Shown here: piece after piece, positions 15,740 to 24,080 of the stretch
How positions within the stretch are numbered: the stretch's first letter is position 1
Layout of the letters: each line of letters begins with the position of its first letter
Source of the DNA: an uncultured bacterium
GTDB lineage: Bacteria; Bacillota; Clostridia; Oscillospirales; Ruminococcaceae
Assembly: GCA_905214345.1 (NCBI GenBank)
Contig: CAJMLV010000020.1
Location: 1 to 49,783, forward strand
Direction of reading: 5' to 3'
DNA length: 49,783 bases
Position numbers and translations under genes: made by a program
The notes under the pieces: model-generated
The model's input: the letters and a program-made list of their open reading frames with translations, nothing else
The model's database searches: none
Told to the model about the DNA's origin: nothing

Positions 15740-18016
15740 ATGCAACCTGCAATTTCCGAGATTCTGGCGTCTATGACGCTGGAGGAAAAGGCCGGGCTCT
15801 GTTCCGGCGCGGATTTCTGGCATACCAAGGCGGTGGGCCGTCTGGGCGTGCCCGCCATGATGGTATCCGACGGCCCCCACGGTCTGCGCACCCAGAAAGA
15901 GGGCGGCGGCGTCAACGACAGCATCACCGCCGTCTGTTTCCCGGCGGGCTGTGCGGCGGCTGCCAGCTTTGACCCCGCCCTGCTCCGGCGGGAGGGCGCG
16001 GCCATCGGTGCCGAAGCCCGGGCTGTGGGCGTGGGCGTTGTGCTGGGCCCTGCGGTGAACATCAAGCGCAGCCCTCTGTGCGGCCGCAACTTTGAATATT
16101 ATTCCGAGGACCCCTGCCTGGCCGGGGAACTGGCCGCCGCCTACATCGAGGGCGTGCAGAGCCAGGGGGTGGGCACCAGCATCAAGCATTTTGCCGCCAA
16201 CAACCAGGAACACCGCCGTCTGACCAGTTCCTCCAATATGAAGGAACGCACCTTGCGGGAGATTTACCTGCCTGCCTTTGAAACGGCGGTGCGCAAGGCT
16301 GCTCCCTGGACGGTGATGTGCAGCTACAACCGCATCAACGGAACCTATGCCAGCGAAAACAAGATGCTCCTCACCGACATTCTGCGCAAGGAATGGGGAT
16401 TTGAGGGTTTTGTCATGTCTGACTGGGGCGCGGTGGCCGACCGTGTGCGCGGCCTGGAAGCCGGTCTGGAACTGGAAATGCCCGGCTGCGGCGGTGTCAA
16501 CGACCAGAAGATCGTGGCGGCGGTGCGCGCCGGTACCCTGGATGAAAAGGTGCTGGACAAGGCCGTGGCCCGTATTCTGAACATTGTGCTGCGCCACGCC
16601 GACCTGGCGGGCGCCTCCGTGGGCGCCGAGCTGGATCTGCCCGGGGACCATGCCCTGGCGGCCGCTCTGGCTGCCGACTGCGCCGTGCTGCTGCAGAACC
16701 GCGGCTCTCTGCCGCTGAAGCAGGACCAGAAAGTGGTCTACATCGGCGGATTTGCCGCCGAACCCCGCTACCAGGGCGGCGGTTCCAGCCATGTGAACTC
16801 CTACAAGGTGGAGAGCGCGCTGGATGCTGCCCGTGCCCGCGGCCGGGCGGTGGAGTATGTGGAAGGGTTCCCCGCCGACCGTGACCAGCGGGAGGAAGCG
16901 GAGTTCCTGCGTGCGGTGGAGGCTGCCGAAGCCGCCGATGCCGCCGTGATCTTTGCGGGGCTTCCCGAAAGCTTTGAGAGCGAGGGCTACGACCGCCGCC
17001 ATATGCGCCTGCCCGAAGCCCAGAACAACCTGATCGCCCGGGTGGCGGCGGTGCAGAAGAACACCGTGGTGGTGCTGCACACCGGCAGCCCGGTGGAATG
17101 CCCCTGGGCGGAAGAAGTCTCCGCCGTGCTGTGCATGTACCTGGGCGGCGAGGGCGTGGGCCGCGCCACCGATGCCCTGCTGTACGGCGAGGCCGACCCC
17201 TGCGGCCGCCTGCCCGAAACCTGGCCCCTGCGGCTGGAAGACACCCCCTGCTATCTGGATTACCCCGGCAACGGCCGCGTGGCCTATTACCGGGAGGGCG
17301 TGTTCGTGGGCTACCGCTGGTACGATGCCCGCAAGATGCCGGTGCGCTGGCCCTTCGGCCACGGTCTTTCCTACACCGGCTTTGTGTACAAGGCGGCCGC
17401 GCTGTCTGCTCAGGAACTCACCGACGACGGCAGCGTGGATGTGTCGGTGACGGTACGCAATTCCGGCGCCCGCTTTGGCCGCGAGGTGGTACAGCTTTAT
17501 ATCGCCCCGCCGGAAAACTCCGTACCTCGTCCGCCCAAGGAGCTGCGTCACTTTGCCAAGGTGGCTCTGCAGCCCGGGGAGGAGACCACGGTCACCTTCA
17601 CCGTCACAGCCCGGGACCTGTGCTACTTTGATGAGGAGATAGGGGACTGGTACGCCGAACCCGGTGAATACAAGGTGCTGCTGGGACATTCCAGCCGCAA
17701 CATCCCCACCGTTCTGTCCCTGCGTTACACCACCGCCCACCGCCGTCCGCTGACGGTGGACGAGAACACCCCCATCGGAGACCTGCTGCGGGACGAACGC
17801 ACCGCCCCCATCGTGCGGGCCATGCTGACCCGCTTCGGCGGCCTGATGGGCGAAAACGGCGGCGATGCCATCAGCGAGGAAGCCGCCCTGCAGATGATGG
17901 ATGGTATGCCGCTGCGTTCCATGGTCTCCTTCGGCGGGCCCCAGGCGGCTGCGGCGCTGCCCGGCCTGCTGGCTGCCCTGCGCGGTGCTGTGCCGCCCAA
18001 GGCTGACCGCACCTGA
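15740..18016 (+). CDS. GH3 beta-glucosidase-type glycosidase
   Basis: Glycoside hydrolase family 3 enzyme of 758 residues. The N-terminal barrel includes VSDGPHGLR, GRNFEYYSEDPCLAG, KHFAANNQE and the nucleophile motif GFVMSDWGAV (Asp228). The (alpha/beta) second domain and a fibronectin-III-like domain (about 565-660, VRNSGARFGREVVQLYIAPP) follow. A helical extra C-terminal region (about 675-758) is seen in clostridial members. No signal peptide is present, so it should hydrolyse imported beta-glucosides or xylosides in the cytoplasm. The start is set by AAGGAGGA nine bases upstream; a longer frame from 15671 lies on the promoter. Exact sugar not determined. Confidence 0.95.
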   Translation: MQPAISEILASMTLEEKAGLCSGADFWHTKAVGRLGVPAMMVSDGPHGLRTQKEGGGVNDSITAVCFPAGCAAAASFDPALLRREGAAIGAEARAVGVGVVLGPAVNIKRSPLCGRNFEYYSEDPCLAGELAAAYIEGVQSQGVGTSIKHFAANNQEHRRLTSSSNMKERTLREIYLPAFETAVRKAAPWTVMCSYNRINGTYASENKMLLTDILRKEWGFEGFVMSDWGAVADRVRGLEAGLELEMPGCGGVNDQKIVAAVRAGTLDEKVLDKAVARILNIVLRHADLAGASVGAELDLPGDHALAAALAADCAVLLQNRGSLPLKQDQKVVYIGGFAAEPRYQGGGSSHVNSYKVESALDAARARGRAVEYVEGFPADRDQREEAEFLRAVEAAEAADAAVIFAGLPESFESEGYDRRHMRLPEAQNNLIARVAAVQKNTVVVLHTGSPVECPWAEEVSAVLCMYLGGEGVGRATDALLYGEADPCGRLPETWPLRLEDTPCYLDYPGNGRVAYYREGVFVGYRWYDARKMPVRWPFGHGLSYTGFVYKAAALSAQELTDDGSVDVSVTVRNSGARFGREVVQLYIAPPENSVPRPPKELRHFAKVALQPGEETTVTFTVTARDLCYFDEEIGDWYAEPGEYKVLLGHSSRNIPTVLSLRYTTAHRRPLTVDENTPIGDLLRDERTAPIVRAMLTRFGGLMGENGGDAISEEAALQMMDGMPLRSMVSFGGPQAAAALPGLLAALRGAVPPKADRT

Positions 18017-18039
18017 ATGACTCTTTCCGTATAAAACGA

Positions 18040-18079
18040 CCCCGGCCCCGGGAACTGCTTCCCGGGGCCGGGGCTTTTT
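18040..18079 (+). terminator. Terminator of the GH3 gene
   Basis: Perfect 14-base stem CCCCGGCCCCGGGA (18040-18053) with 18060-18073, followed by CTTTTTG. It separates GH3 from the convergent gene ending at 18085. Confidence 0.93.
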
Positions 18080-18084
18080 GCTGT

Positions 18085-18549
18085 TCAGATAAATTCCCGC
18101 CAGGTGGCTTCGGCCTGGGTCTGGAAATCGCACAGTTCCCGCATAAGCTTGTGGGCGCCCGGAGAAGCCTGGGGATAATCGCTTTCCGCCCGTTTGCAGT
18201 CCAGCACGCCCTGGCTGCTGCCCTCTGCCAGCATGGTGGCGATGTTGCGGGTGGATTTGTCCAGCATGGTGCGGGTGCGGATACCCATGCTCACGCTCAT
18301 ACGGGCGGCGGCGCTCTGACCCTTGGCGGGGCGGCCGATGGCGTCCAGAGCGGTGTGGGCCTGCTGGTTCATCCGGCGGTATTCGTTGCGCTGGCGCAGC
18401 ATCTCGGTCTTGAGGGCCTGGTCATGGGTCAGGCCCATGAGCTCTTCCAGCGTGTTCTTGCCCATCTCGGTGTTCTGCACCACTTCCTGCAGCATGCTTT
18501 CATTGTCGTTCTGCATCTGTTCGGTCTGTCTGATTTCTTTGTCCGGCAT
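18085..18549 (-). CDS. Uncharacterised helical protein
   Basis: Soluble, almost entirely alpha-helical protein of 154 residues with no signal peptide or membrane helix. It recalls, from memory, an unnamed helical-bundle family of about 140 residues common in Clostridia; I cannot name a function. Conserved-looking segments are VVQNTEMGKNTLEELMG, RQRNEYRRMNQQAH and the tail AHKLMRELCDFQTQAEATW. Its ribosome binding site (AGGGGG, 8 bases before ATG) forms part of the 3' arm of a 13-base-pair hairpin at 18558-18618, so its translation may be controlled by that structure or by read-through from the gene upstream. Confidence 0.8.
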   Translation of the reverse strand: MPDKEIRQTEQMQNDNESMLQEVVQNTEMGKNTLEELMGLTHDQALKTEMLRQRNEYRRMNQQAHTALDAIGRPAKGQSAAARMSVSMGIRTRTMLDKSTRNIATMLAEGSSQGVLDCKRAESDYPQASPGAHKLMRELCDFQTQAEATWREFI

Positions 18550-18557
18550 AACAAAAA

Positions 18558-18618
18558 CCCCCTGTGTACATGGTTCACCGTGTGTTTTGCGGCACGGTTA
18601 GTATGTGTACACAGGGGG
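18558..18618 (-). promoter_or_regulatory. Hairpin covering a ribosome binding site
   Basis: Perfect 13-base arms CCCCCTGTGTACA (18558-18570) and complement (18606-18618) around a 35-base loop that has its own stem (ACCGTG 18577-18582, CACGGT 18593-18598). On the minus strand the 3' arm is followed by TTTTTG and contains the AGGGGG binding site of the helical protein. It may act as terminator of the upstream gene, as a translational switch, or both. Confidence 0.7.
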
Positions 18619-18637
18619 CTTGTTATTCAGTACAGGG

Positions 18638-19435
18638 TCAGGAACCCAGACGCTGCTCGGCCAGGCTGATCATCCATTCCCAGCTGCCGGTCTCCGCCCA
18701 GTCGGCAGAGGCGACCTTGGCGGTGAATTCGCCGCGGCGGGCCAGGGTGATGGAGAAGGTGCGCCGGGCGGAGTCCAGGGCTTCCCGCAGGCGGTATTCC
18801 AGAGCCTGGGCATCGGTGCCGATACCCACCACCAGGAACACGCCGTCCTCCAGGCGGATCAGCGGGGTGTTTTCCTGCTCGGGGCCCACCGCCAGGCTCA
18901 GAATGCCGGCGGCGGTGGTCAGGCAGCGGTCGGCGGCGGCCACGCTCTCGGTACGGCACAGGCGGGCGTATTCATTCACCCGCACCAGAGCGGCGCTGAC
19001 ACGCTCGCCCGCCGCAGCGGCTTTGGCCACCCGGTCACGGAACTCCGCGTCCAGGAAGGCACGGTTGTACACGCCGGTGACATAGTCCCGGCACATTTCG
19101 GTGCGGCACTGGTTCAGCATGCGGGAAAGAGCGGCTGCCTCACGGGGACCGCCGTTCATCTGGGAGGGCAGGCGATACACCGCCACCAGCACGCAGGGGC
19201 GCCGGTCCACCGCCAGGCTCCAGTACTGAGCCATGGAGGCACTGTCCTCGCCGTACAGGGGGCGCCAGGCCCGGCCGCGCTCGTCCAGATCAGGCACATT
19301 CTCCACGGTATCCGTCGGCTGCATGGTCTCGGTGTCCAGGCGGCGGCTGGTGGCCGCATCCACCACGAACACTTCATCAAACAGGCGGCGCAAATATTCC
19401 ATCTGGTCGGTCAACTGCGAACGGGTATATTCCAT
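18638..19435 (-). CDS. Degenerate GGDEF-domain protein
   Basis: Protein of 265 residues. The first 120 residues are an uncharacterised, possibly PAS-like region (LFDEVFVVDAATSRR). From about 120 the pattern follows a diguanylate cyclase: DYVTGVYNRAFLDAEF matches the D-x-L-T-G-L-x-N-R start of GGDEF domains. The active-site loop, normally GGDEF, reads LEDGVF (about 200), and the metal Asp is replaced in ALVRVNEYARL. Catalysis is therefore unlikely; it may bind a nucleotide or act as a scaffold. The ATG is chosen for an AAGGAG box; a TTG start 24 bases earlier is less likely. No c-di-GMP partner is nearby. Confidence 0.75.
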   Translation of the reverse strand: MEYTRSQLTDQMEYLRRLFDEVFVVDAATSRRLDTETMQPTDTVENVPDLDERGRAWRPLYGEDSASMAQYWSLAVDRRPCVLVAVYRLPSQMNGGPREAAALSRMLNQCRTEMCRDYVTGVYNRAFLDAEFRDRVAKAAAAGERVSAALVRVNEYARLCRTESVAAADRCLTTAAGILSLAVGPEQENTPLIRLEDGVFLVVGIGTDAQALEYRLREALDSARRTFSITLARRGEFTAKVASADWAETGSWEWMISLAEQRLGS

Positions 19436-19548
19436 GCTGCTGCCACTCCTTCGCTCCAACGCGCAAAAAATATCCGGCCCGACACGGCGGGCAACTTTTT
19501 CGGTGTTTTATATTTTACCATAAAGTGTTCAATCTTTCACCAGCCGCC

Positions 19549-19572
19549 TTGTACAAAGAATTCTTTGTACAA
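19549..19572. repeat. Perfect 24-base palindrome
   Basis: Half-site TTGTACAAAGAA is followed by its exact complement, with an outer CTTTCAC/GTGAAAG pair around it. It lies between the solute-binding lipoprotein (stop at 19604) and the degenerate GGDEF gene. There is no U-run, so a protein-binding operator is more likely than a terminator. Confidence 0.6.
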
Positions 19573-19603
19573 ATGTGAAAAGTTGGCTTGTTTGCCCAAT
19601 GCC

Positions 19604-20989
19604 TTACTCTTCCCCGTCCTCGGCGGGGACCAGTGCGGCCAGGACCGCATCCCGCCAGGTGTCCCGGTCGGTGCGGCTGAACTCGGTGCGGAGGGTGCCG
19701 TCCTCGTTGAGGAGCAGGGCCTGCCCGGCGCTGCCCAGGGCCTGTTCCTCGGCGGGCGTCAGGGTCACTTCGGGCAGGATGCCCGCACCCACCTGATCGA
19801 TCTGCATCTGGCAGGCGGCGCTGGCGTCGGAGGCGGTGCCCCAGGGTGTGATGAGCCCCAGCGTTTCGGTGAGGGTCTCCTCGCCGGGTTCGCTGGTGTA
19901 CAGCCACAGGATGGCGGCTGCGGCGGCCTTCACGCCTTCCTCGTCGGTACCGGCGGGAATGGCCATCCAGGCGGAGGTAGCCAGAATGGGATAGTTCATC
20001 AGGCCGGTGAGGTTGTATTCGGAGGATGCGTCAATGTCGCTCTCCACAAAATCACATTTCAGGGGCAGGCAGACCAGATTGTCCTGCAGGTCGGTGTCGG
20101 TGTGGACCAGCAGGTCCGCCAGGCTGCTGCGGCAGAACAGGGCTTCCCCTGCCTGCAGGGCGGCGGCCGCTTCGCTCTGGCCGGGAGTACTCTCGGTGCT
20201 GCGGTTGCTCAGCTCCAGGGTCATGGCACTGTACAGTCCGTTCAGCGGGCCGGTGAGGGCATTCTCGGTGCGGCTGTCCCCGGCGGCCAGCAGCACACCG
20301 GTGAACGCCGCGGAAGGCGAATGGGCGGCGGCTGTATCCAGCGGAAGGGTGAACACCGCGTTCAGACCGGCGGCGCCCTCCGGCTTTTCGGCAGGCAGGG
20401 TGTATTCGGTGCCGTTCAGGGTCACGGTGGTTTCGGCAGGTTCGGCCAGCCATTCGGTCAGGGTCTCGGCCAGGTCGCTCCATTCACTCCAGGAAGAGGC
20501 GGTCAGGTCGGCCGCCAGGGTGTCGGTGTCCTCGGTCTGGAACAGCGCTCCCAGCACCCGCTTGTCTGCCCAGTAGCCGTACAGCGTCTTGCCCAAAGGC
20601 AGGGCGGTCACGGCGGAAACAGCGGTCTCGGCATCCACACCGGCCCGGATGGCCGCGGTGGAAAGCAGGCTGTCGGTGCCCATGTTCAGCCAGGCTTCAT
20701 CATCCCCGGCGGGGGCGGCGTTCATTACCACCAGGTCTGCCTGGGCGGGATCGGTGTCGGAGTCGGGTACCAGAACCTCCAGCTCCACACCCTGGGCTTC
20801 GGCGTAGCGGTTCAGGGCTTCGGCCGCGGCGGTGCCGGCGCCGGCCTCATAATAGACGGTCAGCTGCTGAGGAGCCGCCGTGGGAGCGGGGGCGGTCTCG
20901 GCCGTTTCGGCGGTGGCGGTGCTGCCGGTCAGAGGGGTGCAGCCGGCCAGCAAACCAAGTGCCAGGAACGAACAGAGGATACGTTTCAT
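19604..20989 (-). CDS. Solute-binding-type lipoprotein (orphan)
   Basis: Secreted lipoprotein of 461 residues. A short signal peptide ends in the lipobox LLAGC (Cys at about 17), then an Ala/Thr/Pro-rich linker, then a fold that reads like an ABC solute-binding protein (LTVYYEAGAGTAAAEALNRY, ADLVVMNAAP, YPILATSAWMAIPAGTDEEG near 345). No permease or ATPase gene is adjacent, so it may serve a distant importer or act as a sensor. A TAGGAG box precedes the ATG. A TATAAT on the minus strand (21036-21041) could drive it. The protein is unusually rich in acidic residues and Thr. Ligand unknown. Confidence 0.75.
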   Translation of the reverse strand: MKRILCSFLALGLLAGCTPLTGSTATAETAETAPAPTAAPQQLTVYYEAGAGTAAAEALNRYAEAQGVELEVLVPDSDTDPAQADLVVMNAAPAGDDEAWLNMGTDSLLSTAAIRAGVDAETAVSAVTALPLGKTLYGYWADKRVLGALFQTEDTDTLAADLTASSWSEWSDLAETLTEWLAEPAETTVTLNGTEYTLPAEKPEGAAGLNAVFTLPLDTAAAHSPSAAFTGVLLAAGDSRTENALTGPLNGLYSAMTLELSNRSTESTPGQSEAAAALQAGEALFCRSSLADLLVHTDTDLQDNLVCLPLKCDFVESDIDASSEYNLTGLMNYPILATSAWMAIPAGTDEEGVKAAAAAILWLYTSEPGEETLTETLGLITPWGTASDASAACQMQIDQVGAGILPEVTLTPAEEQALGSAGQALLLNEDGTLRTEFSRTDRDTWRDAVLAALVPAEDGEE

Positions 20990-21075
20990 ATGTTGATTCT
21001 CCTAAAAAAATCGGGTTGGGCCATATATATCCACCATTATACCGGATTTGCCTGTTTTTTTCTACCCCGGTTTTA

Positions 21076-21084
21076 TGATATAAT
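21076..21084 (+). promoter_or_regulatory. Extended -10 promoter for the alaX-like operon
   Basis: TGATATAAT matches the extended -10 form TGnTATAAT. The transcript would begin near 21091, which rules out the earlier in-frame ATG at 21087 and supports the start at 21129. Confidence 0.65.
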
Positions 21085-21128
21085 AAATGTCATATGACAC
21101 CCGGCCTGTCCGGGCAAGGGACGAAAGG

Positions 21129-22298
21129 ATGGGACACTGTTTGCAGCCGACCGTGAAATTGTATGAGGAGGACGCCTTTCTGCGCCGTTTTTCCGCCTGT
21201 GTGCTGGCCTGTGAGCCGGAAGGGGAGGCGTGGCGGGTGGCCCTGGACCGCACTGCCTTCTACCCTGAAGGGGGCGGTCAGCCCGCCGACACCGGTATCC
21301 TGGGCGGTGCGGCAGTGACTCACACTTCTGTGCGGGACGGGGTGATCTGGCACCACACCGCAGCCCCTCTGGCTGTGGGCGCACAGGTGGAAGGGGCAAT
21401 CGACTGGGAACCCCGGCTGGACCACATGGAACAGCACACCGGGGAACACATCCTCAGCGGCACGCTGCACCGTCTGTTCGGGGCGGAGAATGTGGGCTTT
21501 CACATCGGGGACCCGGCGGTGCGCATGGACACCAGCATCCCCCTCACCGATGCCCAGCTGGCGGAAGCGGAAGCGGAGGCCAACCGGGTGGTGCGGGCGG
21601 ACACCCCGGTGCGCTGCTGGTATCCCGACCCTGACGAGCTGGCCGGACTGACCTACCGCAGCAAAAAGGAGCTGGAAGGCCCGGTACGTCTGGCGGATGC
21701 CGGCGGGGCGGATCTGTGCGCCTGCTGCGGCACCCATCTGCGCACCACGGGGCAGGTGGGACTTATCAAGATCCTGAGCGCCCAGCACTACAAAGGCGGT
21801 ATGCGTCTGGCGGTGGCCTGCGGACAGCGGGCCCAGCGGGCGGTGGCAGAGACCTGGCGGGACGCCGAAGAGGCGGGGGTGCTGCTCAGCGCCGGACCGG
21901 GCCGCCTGAAAGAGGCGGTGAGCCGGGCCGCCGAATCTGCCGAGGCTCTGAAAGGCCGCCTGGCTGCCATGCAGCAGGCTTTGGGAACCGCCTGGGCCGA
22001 AGGCGCCGAGCCCGGCCGCCCAGCGGTGTTCTTCTGCCCCGAAGCCGACGGCGACACCCTGCGCCGCCTCTGCCTGGCGGTGACCGGGCGCACCGGCGCC
22101 CTATGCGCCGTGCTGGCCCCCGGCGGGCGGGGACTTTCTTATGTACTGCATCTGCCCGGGGGCGAAGCCCGCACCCTGGCCCAGGCCCTCAATGCCGCCT
22201 TCGACGGCCGGGGCGGCGGCCGGGGAGAGATCTGCCAGGGCAGCCTGGCCACCCAAGACTTTGCCGCCGTGCGGCAGTTTCTGCTGCGGCAGGCCTGA
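21129..22298 (+). CDS. Alanyl-tRNA editing protein (AlaX-like)
   Basis: Free-standing tRNA-editing enzyme of 389 residues, related to the editing domain of alanyl-tRNA synthetase, that removes Ser or Gly wrongly attached to tRNA-Ala. Motifs: TAFYPEGGGQPADTG in the N-terminal beta-barrel, the zinc site HTGEH (His103, His107) and its second half CACCGTHLRTTGQVG (about 196-210). The C-terminal 150 residues form a helical and DHHA1-like region. It is cytosolic and first in an operon with trmB, a translation-quality context. The ribosome binding site (ACGAAAGG) is weak, so the exact start is less sure than the function. Confidence 0.92.
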   Translation: MGHCLQPTVKLYEEDAFLRRFSACVLACEPEGEAWRVALDRTAFYPEGGGQPADTGILGGAAVTHTSVRDGVIWHHTAAPLAVGAQVEGAIDWEPRLDHMEQHTGEHILSGTLHRLFGAENVGFHIGDPAVRMDTSIPLTDAQLAEAEAEANRVVRADTPVRCWYPDPDELAGLTYRSKKELEGPVRLADAGGADLCACCGTHLRTTGQVGLIKILSAQHYKGGMRLAVACGQRAQRAVAETWRDAEEAGVLLSAGPGRLKEAVSRAAESAEALKGRLAAMQQALGTAWAEGAEPGRPAVFFCPEADGDTLRRLCLAVTGRTGALCAVLAPGGRGLSYVLHLPGGEARTLAQALNAAFDGRGGGRGEICQGSLATQDFAAVRQFLLRQA

Positions 22299-22328
22299 AA
22301 AGACAACGACGAAAGAGGTTTTTACATC

Positions 22329-23069
22329 ATGCGCATGCGTTTCAAACCCTACGCCCGGCCGGAACTGCTGGCCTGTGATTTCCATGTCCACGAACCCCTG
22401 ACCCACGCGGGCCACTGGCGGGAACTGTTTGCCCGCCCGGAACAGCCTTTCTGCCTGGAACTGGGCTGCGGCAAGGGCGGTTTTCTGGCACAGCTGGCTC
22501 CCTCCGACCCCACCCGCAACTTCCTGGGCATCGACATCACCGACAAGGTGCTGATCCTGGCCAAGCGCAAGGTGGAAAAGGCTTACCTGGAAAAGCAGCT
22601 GCCGCCGGACAACGTGCTCATTGCCTCCCTGGACATCGAGCGGATGTCGGGTGCTTTTTCTCCCGAGGACCGGGTGGCCCGCATCTACATCAACTTCTGC
22701 AATCCCTGGAGCAAGAATGCCAGCAGCCACAAGCACCGGCTGACCCATCCCCGGCAGCTGCTGCAGTACCGTGCGCTGATGGACGAGGGCGCGGAGATCT
22801 GGTTCAAGACCGATGACGACGACCTGTTCCGGGACAGCCTGAGCTACTTCCCGGCAGCAGGCTTTGAGATCACCTGGCAGACCTACGACCTCCATGCCGA
22901 CGAGCCTGCCTGGAACCTGCGTACCGAGCATGAGGGCATGTTCACCGAGCAGGGCGTCCCCATCAAGGCACTCATCGCCCGTAAGGGGCCGGATTCCGCC
23001 GTGACCTGGGTGGAACCCAAGGAACTGGCCCGCCGTCTGGACGGAGAAGACGGGGAGGAAGAAGAATGA
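22329..23069 (+). CDS. trmB: tRNA (guanine-N7-)-methyltransferase
   Basis: SAM-dependent enzyme of 246 residues that methylates G46 in tRNA variable loops. The SAM motif is LELGCGKGGF (about 43-52), followed by FLGIDITDKVLILAKRKV, the catalytic-region INFCNPWSKNASSHKHRLTH (about 120-139), and the substrate-binding FKTDDDDLFRDSL. The C-terminal TEHEGMFTEQGVPIKALIARK completes the family pattern. The start has a GAAAGAGG box. It lies 30 bases behind the tRNA-editing gene and overlaps the next gene by four bases. Confidence 0.96.
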   Translation: MRMRFKPYARPELLACDFHVHEPLTHAGHWRELFARPEQPFCLELGCGKGGFLAQLAPSDPTRNFLGIDITDKVLILAKRKVEKAYLEKQLPPDNVLIASLDIERMSGAFSPEDRVARIYINFCNPWSKNASSHKHRLTHPRQLLQYRALMDEGAEIWFKTDDDDLFRDSLSYFPAAGFEITWQTYDLHADEPAWNLRTEHEGMFTEQGVPIKALIARKGPDSAVTWVEPKELARRLDGEDGEEEE

Positions 23070-23998
23070 ACCCGGCGGTGGAGGCGGGGACGCTGCTGCC
23101 CCTGTATACGCTGCCCCAGTATGTGGCATTCTTTTTTGTGTATTCGGTGATGGGGTGGTGTGCCGAGGTGGCCTTTGCGGCGGTGAATACCCGCCAGCTG
23201 GTCAACCGCGGCTTCCTCAACGGCCCGGCCTGCCCCATCTACGGCTGCGGCATGGTGGCCATGCTGGCGGTACTGGGACCCTGGCAGAGCAATGTGCCGG
23301 TGGTGTTCCTGGTGGCCATGGTGCTGGCCACTCTGGTGGAACTGGTTGCCGGATACGCCCTGTTCAAGATTTTCCACGCCCGCTGGTGGGACTACACCAA
23401 GTTCAAAGGCAACCTGGGCGGGTTCATCTGCCCCCGGTTCTCTCTGCTGTGGGGACTGGGCGGCGTGGCCATGATCAAGCTGGTGCATCCCCTGGTGGCA
23501 GGGGCGGTGCTCTCGGTACCCGCCACTGCGCTGCTGGCGGCAGATTGTGTGGTGGCCGTGGGCTTTGTGGTGGATGTGTGCCTTTCCTTCGCCCAGGCAG
23601 CCGGTCTGGAACGCCGTCTGCGCCGTCTGAAAGATTTCTCCGCCGGTATGCGCCGTCTCAGCGATGCCATGACCGAAGCCATCGGCACCCGGGCCATGAC
23701 GGTGGATACCCTGCTGGACGAGCAGAAGCTGCAGTTGATGCTGGCCGCCATGGAAGGGCGGGAAAACGCCGCGCCCCTGCGGGAACAGCTGCTGGAAATG
23801 TCTGCCCGCGCCCGTGCCATGCGGGACGAAGTGGAACGCCTGGCCCGGCAGCAGCATTTTGGTGAAGGCCGCCTGCTGCGCGCCTTCCCGCATATGAAGG
23901 CTCCCAGCTATGACGAGACCCTGTCCCGGCTGCGTGCCGCCACCGCACGGTTGGCCCGCACCGCCAGAGACCTGAAAAACAAGGTCTCCGGTCAGTAA
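23066..23998 (+). CDS. CmpB-family membrane protein (putative ABC permease)
   Basis: Membrane protein of 310 residues of the CmpB family, often annotated as a putative ABC transporter permease although no ATPase partner is known. The N-terminal half has about five helices with the conserved FFVYSVMGWCAEVAFAA, RGFLNGPACPIYGCG and WWDYTKFKGNLGGFICPRFS. The C-terminal half (about 175-310) is cytoplasmic, charged and probably coiled. It is translationally coupled to trmB (ATGA overlap) and is the last gene before a strong hairpin. Function unproven. Confidence 0.88.
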   Translation: MNPAVEAGTLLPLYTLPQYVAFFFVYSVMGWCAEVAFAAVNTRQLVNRGFLNGPACPIYGCGMVAMLAVLGPWQSNVPVVFLVAMVLATLVELVAGYALFKIFHARWWDYTKFKGNLGGFICPRFSLLWGLGGVAMIKLVHPLVAGAVLSVPATALLAADCVVAVGFVVDVCLSFAQAAGLERRLRRLKDFSAGMRRLSDAMTEAIGTRAMTVDTLLDEQKLQLMLAAMEGRENAAPLREQLLEMSARARAMRDEVERLARQQHFGEGRLLRAFPHMKAPSYDETLSRLRAATARLARTARDLKNKVSGQ

Positions 23999-24011
23999 GA
24001 CAAGAAACACA

Positions 24012-24052
24012 AAGGCCCCGGCCCTGCGCAAACTGCGCGGGGCCGGGGCCTT
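24012..24052. terminator. Bidirectional hairpin terminator
   Basis: Perfect 13-base stem AAGGCCCCGGCCC (24012-24024) with 24040-24052, with an inner TGCGC stem and outer ACACA/TGTGT pairing. It lies between convergent genes and lacks a long U-run. Confidence 0.75.
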
Positions 24053-24080
24053 GTGTATGTGTGTTCAGGCGAAAAAGGAG

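Noticed and set aside
18085..20989. Defence or toxin-antitoxin island
   Set aside because: The three genes show no nuclease, methylase, toxin or partner-pair features and have the same base composition as their neighbours.
18605..21097. An 830-codon open frame on the plus strand
   Set aside because: It is antisense to two minus-strand genes with clear start sites and family features, and it crosses their intergenic regions.
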